Shown here piece after piece: positions 1 to 3,831 of a DNA stretch of 5,835 bases (its first letter is position 1; each line of letters begins with the position of its first letter). This stretch comes from Planctomycetota bacterium. GTDB taxonomy: Bacteria > Planctomycetota > B129-G9. The DNA lies in contig JAUWEX010000087.1 in assembly GCA_030607235.1 (NCBI GenBank), positions 1 to 5,835 on the forward strand, read 5' to 3'. Under the pieces are notes generated by a model. It saw only the letters and a list, made by a program, of their open reading frames with translations, did not search any database and was not told the DNA's origin. Made by a program: the position numbers and the translations under genes.

Positions 1-101
1 GATTTTTTGGACACGCCGACAAACGGGCACAGCCCCAAAAACTGCGACAGGACCACGTTGTTGACGAAGACCAGACTTGCGATAATGAAAAGCAGTTCCA
101 T
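1..101 (-). CDS. rnfA: RnfA, N-terminal part (Rnf ion-translocating oxidoreductase membrane subunit A), cut by the window edge
   Basis: The first 33 codons are visible; the rest lies beyond the left edge. The protein starts [17 protein letters not shown] and continues through [13 protein letters not shown], the N-terminal signature of RnfA/RsxA. The VNN and LGLCPF.GVSK pattern favours RnfA over its homologue NqrE, which has a different LGMCTF-type sequence there. Cys25 in GLCP is the conserved cysteine that, in studied Rnf complexes, helps hold an iron-sulfur cluster within the membrane between RnfA and RnfE. RnfA is an integral inner-membrane subunit of the complex that couples electron transfer from reduced ferredoxin to NAD+ with Na+ or H+ export. 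The start is ATG at 101-99, preceded by GAGG at 117-114 with a 12-nt spacer. It lies 22 nt after the rnfE stop, so the two genes are probably co-transcribed. Confidence 0.9.
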   Translation of the reverse strand, partial: MELLFIIASLVFVNNVVLSQFLGLCPFVGVSKK

Positions 102-123
102 GAAAAAAAATTACCTCAATGAA

Positions 124-825
124 TCAGTTATTTTCGTCGTCGGTTTTTTTGAAATCCGCGCTGGTAACGGGATCGGGCGTGTCGCCGACAAGTTTGGCCG
201 CCGCCGCGCGTTGCTTGCGAGCGCCGCGCCAGTTGAAAAACGCAAACATGATCCCGATAAGCATAAACGCGCCCGGAGCCAGCGCCATCACCGCCATCGG
301 CCTGATTACCGCGGTCTGGCCACCGCCGAAGAACGGAACGATCTGCCTGTCCCAGAAACTGCCCGCGCCCAGCACCTCGCGCAGCAGCGCGATGCCCATC
401 AGCGCCAGGCCGAACCCCACGCCCATGCCGATACCGTCGGCGATGGAGAGGATCGGGCCTTTTTTCGCGGCGAAGGCCTCGGCGCGGCCGAGGATGACGC
501 AGTTGACCACGATAAGCGGGATAAAAATGCCCAGCGCGGCGACAACCGCCGGCGGCGCGAATGCGCTCATCAGCAAATCGACCATCGTAACGAAACTGGC
601 GATGATAATAATGAAGCAGGGTATGCGGATCTGGCTGGGAAAGTGCCTGCGCGCTACGGAGATGATCGCGTTGGAGCAGACCAACACCACCATCGTGGCA
701 AGGCCCATGAAGAATCCGTTCTTGACCGACGTGGTTACCGCCAAGGTCGGGCACAGGCCCAGCATCAGCACGAAGATCGGATTTTCCCTGAAGACGCCTT
801 TTCTGATTTCGCCGGCGATTGTCAT
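124..825 (-). CDS. rnfE: RnfE, membrane subunit E of the Rnf ferredoxin:NAD+ oxidoreductase complex
   Basis: Complete, 233 residues, close to the usual length of RnfE/RsxE. This integral membrane subunit pairs with RnfA in the core of the Rnf ion pump. Visible family signatures are NPIFVLMLGLCPTLAVT (residues 15-31), PSQIRIPCFIIIIASFVT (63-80), LGIFIPLIVVNCVILGRAEAF (98-118) and an LREVLG segment (148-153). Cys25 and Cys109 match the two conserved cysteines of this subunit, so the membrane cluster site looks intact. About six hydrophobic segments are followed, after about residue 198, by a charged 35-residue tail that is probably cytoplasmic. NqrD is the close homologue, but GLCPTLAV, RIP and GIFIPLIVVNC favour RnfE. 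The start is ATG at 825-823 with GAGG at 840-837. rnfA follows directly. No rnfG precedes it, although rnfG is the usual upstream neighbour, and a promoter lies just upstream. Confidence 0.95.
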   Translation of the reverse strand: MTIAGEIRKGVFRENPIFVLMLGLCPTLAVTTSVKNGFFMGLATMVVLVCSNAIISVARRHFPSQIRIPCFIIIIASFVTMVDLLMSAFAPPAVVAALGIFIPLIVVNCVILGRAEAFAAKKGPILSIADGIGMGVGFGLALMGIALLREVLGAGSFWDRQIVPFFGGGQTAVIRPMAVMALAPGAFMLIGIMFAFFNWRGARKQRAAAAKLVGDTPDPVTSADFKKTDDENN

Positions 826-874
826 GCGCTGATTTACCTCGCAAAACGCTGTGTGTGCAGGTTAAAAACGAGGG

Positions 875-903
875 ACTTTAACGCATGATCGCCGCGATGT
901 CAA
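875..903 (-). promoter_or_regulatory. Probable sigma70-type promoter of rnfE-rnfA
   Basis: Read on the minus strand there is a perfect -35 box TTGACA (903-898), a 17-nt spacer and a -10 box TAAAGT (880-875, 4 of 6 consensus bases). Transcription would start near 868, giving a leader of about 43 nt before the rnfE ATG. The position upstream of the first gene of the minus-strand unit supports the call. It is motif-based only. Confidence 0.6.
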
Positions 904-955
904 GAGGCGGCGGGCAGGGCCCGCAGCCAAGCGGGGAGGAAACGTTGATTTCAAG

Positions 956-1017
956 ACCCGTTCGCTGTTGCGCCTTCGGCGCAAGGGCGCTTCACTTGCG
1001 TTTACTGACAAATCTTG
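956..1017 (+). repeat. Hairpin repeat, copy A (second copy at 3524-3584)
   Basis: This 62-nt unit begins ACCCG, carries the hairpin TTGCGCC-TTC-GGCGCAA (968-984) and continues GGGCGCTTCACTT to end at ACAAATCTTG. A hand alignment with 3524-3584 gives 46 of 61 identical positions with one single-base gap. Fourteen of the fifteen substitutions are transitions. Both copies keep a perfect 7-bp stem although two base pairs differ, each change being compensated. It is intergenic, in the same orientation as the other copy, and looks like a dispersed palindromic repeat or small structured element rather than a coding sequence. Confidence 0.8.
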
Positions 1018-1021
1018 CGGG

Positions 1022-1142
1022 CTGAAAGGGACACTTCCTCCTTCGTCCGCCTCAGGCGGAAAAGGGCTTTCATGCAGAATTACCGTCCTTGTGATTGAGG
1101 CATTTAGAGATTAGACAGCGCGAAGGGATGTGTCCCTTTCAG
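1022..1142. repeat. Nested palindromic element with perfect 13-bp inverted terminal repeats
   Basis: CTGAAAGGGACAC at 1022-1034 is the exact reverse complement of GTGTCCCTTTCAG at 1130-1142. Inside the ends the pairing resumes after a small internal loop: CCTTCG (1040-1045) with CGAAGG (1121-1126). Next to the left arm is a tight hairpin, TCCGCCT-C-AGGCGGA (1046-1060). The 121-bp size, inverted ends and lack of coding potential resemble a MITE-like or REP-like non-autonomous element. I see no clear target-site duplication and no transposase nearby, so mobility is inference only. Confidence 0.65.
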
Positions 1143-1144
1143 AT

Positions 1145-1182
1145 AGGCGGAGAGCCTCCGCAGACAGGCGGGCTGTCCGCCT
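1145..1182. repeat. GC-rich hairpin cluster beside the palindromic element
   Basis: Two hairpins lie in tandem: GCGGAG-AGC-CTCCGC (1147-1161) and AGGCGG-GCTGT-CCGCCT (1166-1182). The outer arms AGGCGGA (1145-1151) and TCCGCCT (1176-1182) also pair with each other, so alternative folds are possible. The same heptamer pair forms the hairpin at 1046-1060, which ties this block to the neighbouring element. No T-tract follows, so it is not an obvious intrinsic terminator. Confidence 0.55.
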
Positions 1183-1283
1183 CAACAAGAATTAAATGAC
1201 CCTGCACCCCTGTCGCATTCGTAGCACTTGCGAGCGCAATTTTCCCACATGCCGGAATAAAAAACAAACAAGGTGGAAAATCC

Positions 1284-1311
1284 TAGACATGCGGCCCCGT
1301 GAAAATATAAT
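1284..1311 (+). promoter_or_regulatory. Probable sigma70-type promoter of the acyl-CoA synthetase gene
   Basis: The -35 box TAGACA (1284-1289, 5 of 6 consensus bases) is separated by 16 nt from a perfect -10 box TATAAT (1306-1311). Transcription would start near 1318 and give a leader of about 38 nt, which includes the GGAG ribosome-binding site at 1344-1347. The good match and placement suggest a fairly strong basal promoter. Confidence 0.7.
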
Positions 1312-1355
1312 GGCAGTCCAACGAGTCAAAGCAACCGCATCATGGAGAAAGTTAC

Positions 1356-3509
1356 ATGGAATCACCGTTAAAAAAAGCGGCCGCACAGGGCCGGGATTTT
1401 CTGACCGAACACGAGGCCTACGACTTCATCGCCTCGCTGGGCATTGACGTGCCCAAACACGAACTCATCGCCGACACCGACGCGCTGGAGAAGCGCCTGG
1501 CAGCGATAAGCAAGGAGTACTCCTCGCGGGTAGTGCTCAAGATCGCCTCGCCCGACATCCACCACAAGGCCGAGATCGGCGGCGTCGCGATAGTCGACAA
1601 CGATCCCGAAACGCTACGCAGCAAATTCGCCGAGATGCTCGCGAGCGCCAAAAACGCCCGGCCCGAGGCGCGCATCGACGGCGTGCTGCTCATGGAGATG
1701 GTCGAGATCGAGCAGGAATTGATCCTCAGCCTCATCGACGACGCGACCTTCGGCCACGTTCTCTCCATCGGCAAGGGCGGCACGCTGACCGAAATTTTCA
1801 AGGACATCGCGCTGCACCCCGCACCGGTCGCAAGCGGGGATATTGAAAAAATGCTGCGCTCGCTCAAGACATGGCCGCTGCTTGAGGGCTACCGCGGCGC
1901 GAAGGGCGCCGACATCGGGGCGATCGCGGCTTTCGCGGAGAAAATCGCGGCGCTGGCGCGCAAAAACGGCGACTCGCCGCTGGGCGATTTCGAAATCGCC
2001 GAGTTCGAGATCAACCCCCTCGTTACCACCAAAGACGGGCGCGTGCTGCCTATCGACAGCATCCTGCGGTTCCGCGAGGCAAAGAAGATCGAGGCCGAAT
2101 CGGCGCACCCCAACCTGACCAACCTCGACAAACTCTTCAAGCCCCAAACCATCGCCGTCGTCGGCGCGTCCGACACGCCGCAGAAAATGGGCGGCGCGAT
2201 TCTGGGACTGCTCAAAGAAAAGAGCGCGGCGCGGATATTCCCGATCAATCCCAAGAAAGACGAGTTGATGGGCCTCAAGACCTACAAGTCCATCGGCGAA
2301 GTTCCCGAGGCGGTCGACCTGGCGGTGCTGGCGGTACCGGCGAAGTTCACGCCCGACGTGGTGCGTGACTGCGCGGCGGCGGGAGTGAAGGCGGCGATCA
2401 TCATATCGGCGGGCTTCGGCGAGATGGGCGCGGAAGGCAAAAAGATCGAACAGCGGATGCGCAAAGTCGCGCGCGAGGCGGGCATGCGCCTGATCGGGCC
2501 GAACTGCATGGGCATCTACTACGAGCCGACCAGCCTCTCGACGTTTTTCCTCGACCCCGACAAGACCGAAATACCGCACCGCGAGGTCAACAACTTCACG
2601 GTACTCAGCCAGTCCGGCGCGGTGTGCGTGCAGATGGTCGAACTGACCGGCAACGTCGGCACGCGCGCGATAGTCTCGTACGGCAACATGATCGACATCG
2701 ACGTGGCGGACCTCGCGGCGTACTTCAACGACGACGAAGGCAGCGACGCCATCGGTATCTACATCGAGGGGCTGAAGAACGGCGCGCGGTTCCTCGCGGC
2801 GGCGAAAAAGATGACCAAGCCCACGATCATCATCAAGGGCGGAAAGTCCCGCGCGGGCGGCGCGGCGACCGTCGGACACACCGGTGCGATCGCGGGTGAC
2901 TACGACGTAGCGAAAGCCGTCTTCAAGGCGACCGGGCTTATCGAGGCCGAGACGCTGCAGGAGTTCGCCGACTACTGCAAGGTCTTCTCGTTTCTCACCG
3001 GCAGGCCCGTCGCGGGCAGGCGCATCGCGGTGGTAACCAACGCCGGCGGGCTGGGCGTGCTCTCGGCGGACATGGCCGAGAAGATCGGTCTTGAGGTGGC
3101 GCAGTTCGAGGACAAGACCATTAAGGCGATCGGGAAATTGACGGGCGGGCTGGTGCTGACGAGCAACCCCACGGACCTGACCGCGGGCGTTACCGCGCAG
3201 GATTTCACCCGGGCCGCGGCGCTGCTGCTGGAAGACGCCAACGTCGACGGCGTGGTGCTCATCCCAGGCATCCAGCCGCACCAGATGAACAGCCGAACGA
3301 TAGTCGAGGAGTTAATCGCGCTGTACCGGCGCTACAACAAGCCGATGGTCGTTACGATTACGCCGACCGAGAAGCGGATACCGCTGTTCGACGAACTCGA
3401 GGCGGCGCGGCTGCCGCATTTCGACACGCCCGAACAGGCCGTGCGCGCGCTGGGCGCCTACCTCAAGCACTTCGCACCCAGGCAACGCCTGGAGGCAATA
3501 GGGAAGTAA
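1356..3509 (+). CDS. ADP-forming acetate/acyl-CoA ligase (acyl-CoA synthetase), fused beta-alpha chain
   Basis: A complete 717-residue cytoplasmic enzyme expected to catalyse acyl-CoA + ADP + Pi to acid + ATP + CoA, conserving energy by substrate-level phosphorylation. Residues about 8-240 form the ATP-grasp (beta) half. It carries KIASPDIHHKAEIGGV (62-77), whose HK histidine (His70) matches the beta-subunit histidine used in phosphoryl transfer, and EFEINPLV (216-223). Residues about 258-390 are the CoA-binding Rossmann domain with IAVVGAS (266-272) and GPNCMG (381-386). Residues about 412-550 are a succinyl-CoA-ligase-like domain with SQSGAV (418-423) and GHTGAIAG (507-514), His508 being the expected phosphohistidine. 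Residues about 555-705 are the last ligase domain, with TNAGGLGV (561-568) and NPTDL (604-608). All key residues look intact. There is no C-terminal acetyltransferase domain, so it is not a PatZ/Pka-type lysine acetyltransferase. The ATG is preceded by GGAG at 1344-1347 with 8-nt spacing. It appears monocistronic. The substrate (acetate, propionate, branched or aryl acids) cannot be told from sequence. Confidence 0.93.
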   Translation: MESPLKKAAAQGRDFLTEHEAYDFIASLGIDVPKHELIADTDALEKRLAAISKEYSSRVVLKIASPDIHHKAEIGGVAIVDNDPETLRSKFAEMLASAKNARPEARIDGVLLMEMVEIEQELILSLIDDATFGHVLSIGKGGTLTEIFKDIALHPAPVASGDIEKMLRSLKTWPLLEGYRGAKGADIGAIAAFAEKIAALARKNGDSPLGDFEIAEFEINPLVTTKDGRVLPIDSILRFREAKKIEAESAHPNLTNLDKLFKPQTIAVVGASDTPQKMGGAILGLLKEKSAARIFPINPKKDELMGLKTYKSIGEVPEAVDLAVLAVPAKFTPDVVRDCAAAGVKAAIIISAGFGEMGAEGKKIEQRMRKVAREAGMRLIGPNCMGIYYEPTSLSTFFLDPDKTEIPHREVNNFTVLSQSGAVCVQMVELTGNVGTRAIVSYGNMIDIDVADLAAYFNDDEGSDAIGIYIEGLKNGARFLAAAKKMTKPTIIIKGGKSRAGGAATVGHTGAIAGDYDVAKAVFKATGLIEAETLQEFADYCKVFSFLTGRPVAGRRIAVVTNAGGLGVLSADMAEKIGLEVAQFEDKTIKAIGKLTGGLVLTSNPTDLTAGVTAQDFTRAAALLLEDANVDGVVLIPGIQPHQMNSRTIVEELIALYRRYNKPMVVTITPTEKRIPLFDELEAARLPHFDTPEQAVRALGAYLKHFAPRQRLEAIGK

Positions 3510-3523
3510 CCACACACTTCGCT

Positions 3524-3584
3524 ACCCGCTCGTTGCTGTGCCTTCGGCACAGGGCACTTCGCTTCCACCTATTGGCAAATCCTG
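3524..3584 (+). repeat. Hairpin repeat, copy B (first copy at 956-1017)
   Basis: This 61-nt unit starts 15 nt after the synthetase stop codon. It begins ACCCG, carries the stem-loop CTGTGCC-TTC-GGCACAG (3536-3552), continues GGCACTTCGCTT and ends at GCAAATCCTG. Compared with copy A, two stem pairs differ (T-A for C-G, and the reverse) with both sides changed together, so the hairpin itself is kept. No T-tract follows, so terminator activity is not evident. Confidence 0.8.
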
Positions 3585-3674
3585 TAATCTTGCTGTGTTG
3601 AAAAGTCTCAAGCCTGACGGCAAAAAGAGGCCGGGCGCTTCTACTCACTGACAATTTGGGCAAATTCCCGTATG

Positions 3675-3735
3675 CTCTGTGCCCTCTGTGGCGAAAATAA
3701 GAACAAGAAAAAACTCTGCGCTCTCTGCGGTGAAA
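3675..3735 (+). repeat. Degenerate direct repeat of the CTCTG(T/C)G type, two 22-nt units
   Basis: Unit 1 (3675-3696) begins CTCTGTGCCCTCTG and unit 2 (3714-3735) begins CTCTGCGCTCTCTG; both end in a GG(C/T)GAAA box. They differ at only four positions, all C/T transitions, and start 39 nt apart with an A-rich spacer. Within each unit CTCTG itself occurs twice. From general knowledge, similar 'CTCTGTG...CTCTGTGG' strings are scattered in intergenic DNA of many environmental bacteria. Their role is unknown. Confidence 0.6.
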
Positions 3736-3765
3736 TGCAATATCTTAAAATGCTCTGGCGCGATC

Positions 3766-3801
3766 AAAAAAACGGCGGCCTCTTTTGAGGTCGCCGTTTT
3801 T
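3766..3801 (-). terminator. Bidirectional intrinsic terminator
   Basis: The 10-bp stem CGGCGGCCTC (3773-3782) and GAGGTCGCCG (3787-3796) closes a TTTT loop. It is flanked by A7 (3766-3772) and T5 (3797-3801). On the minus strand the hairpin is followed by seven U and lies 31 nt after the stop of the gene ending at 3832, the classic position. On the plus strand it is followed by five U and the single non-Watson-Crick pair becomes a G-U wobble, so it could also stop transcripts from the synthetase gene 257 nt upstream. On the minus strand that position is an A-C mismatch. Confidence 0.88.
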
Positions 3802-3831
3802 CTGTCATGTCGAAATCTTTTATTCGCCGGA

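Larger units (their letters stand above)
826..1355. other. Divergent intergenic region between rnfE and the acyl-CoA synthetase gene
   Basis: These 530 bp carry no convincing gene on either strand. They hold the rnfE promoter (875-903), a hairpin repeat (956-1017), a nested palindromic element (1022-1142), a GC-rich hairpin cluster (1145-1182) and the promoter of the synthetase gene (1284-1311). The stretch 1190-1283 shows nothing recognisable. I found no remnant of rnfG. Confidence 0.7.
3510..3831. other. Convergent intergenic region
   Basis: These 322 bp between the stop of the synthetase gene and the stop of the unknown minus-strand gene carry no convincing gene. They contain the second hairpin repeat (3524-3584), a degenerate direct repeat (3675-3735) and a bidirectional terminator (3766-3801). 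The stretch 3585-3674 shows nothing recognisable. Confidence 0.7.

Noticed and set aside
1..825. NqrD/NqrE of a Na+-NQR complex instead of RnfE/RnfA
   Set aside because: LGLCPTLAV, RIP and GIFIPLIVVNC in the E subunit, and VNN and [12 protein letters not shown] in the A subunit, match Rnf more closely than Nqr.
7..888. Plus-strand open frames opposite rnfE
   Set aside because: They are antisense to a well-supported membrane protein, have low-complexity Arg/His/Asp content and show no recognisable domain.
945..1025. 26-codon TTG-initiated frame with a strong GGGGAGGA sequence 4 nt upstream
   Set aside because: It simply reads through hairpin repeat A. The homologous repeat B has a single-base indel that changes the frame, so conservation is at the structural and not the protein level. 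The spacer is also short.
1085..1096. TTGTGATT as a Rex- or CRP-type operator half-site
   Set aside because: There is no matching inverted half at the proper spacing, and it lies inside the palindromic element, well away from both promoters.
1614..3281. 555-codon minus-strand open frame opposite the synthetase gene
   Set aside because: It is an Arg/His/Asp-rich shadow frame typical of GC-rich DNA, opposite a gene with complete family motifs.
1356..3509. PatZ/Pka-type protein lysine acetyltransferase
   Set aside because: These carry a C-terminal GNAT domain and the alpha-beta order. This protein ends with the ligase domain and has the opposite order.
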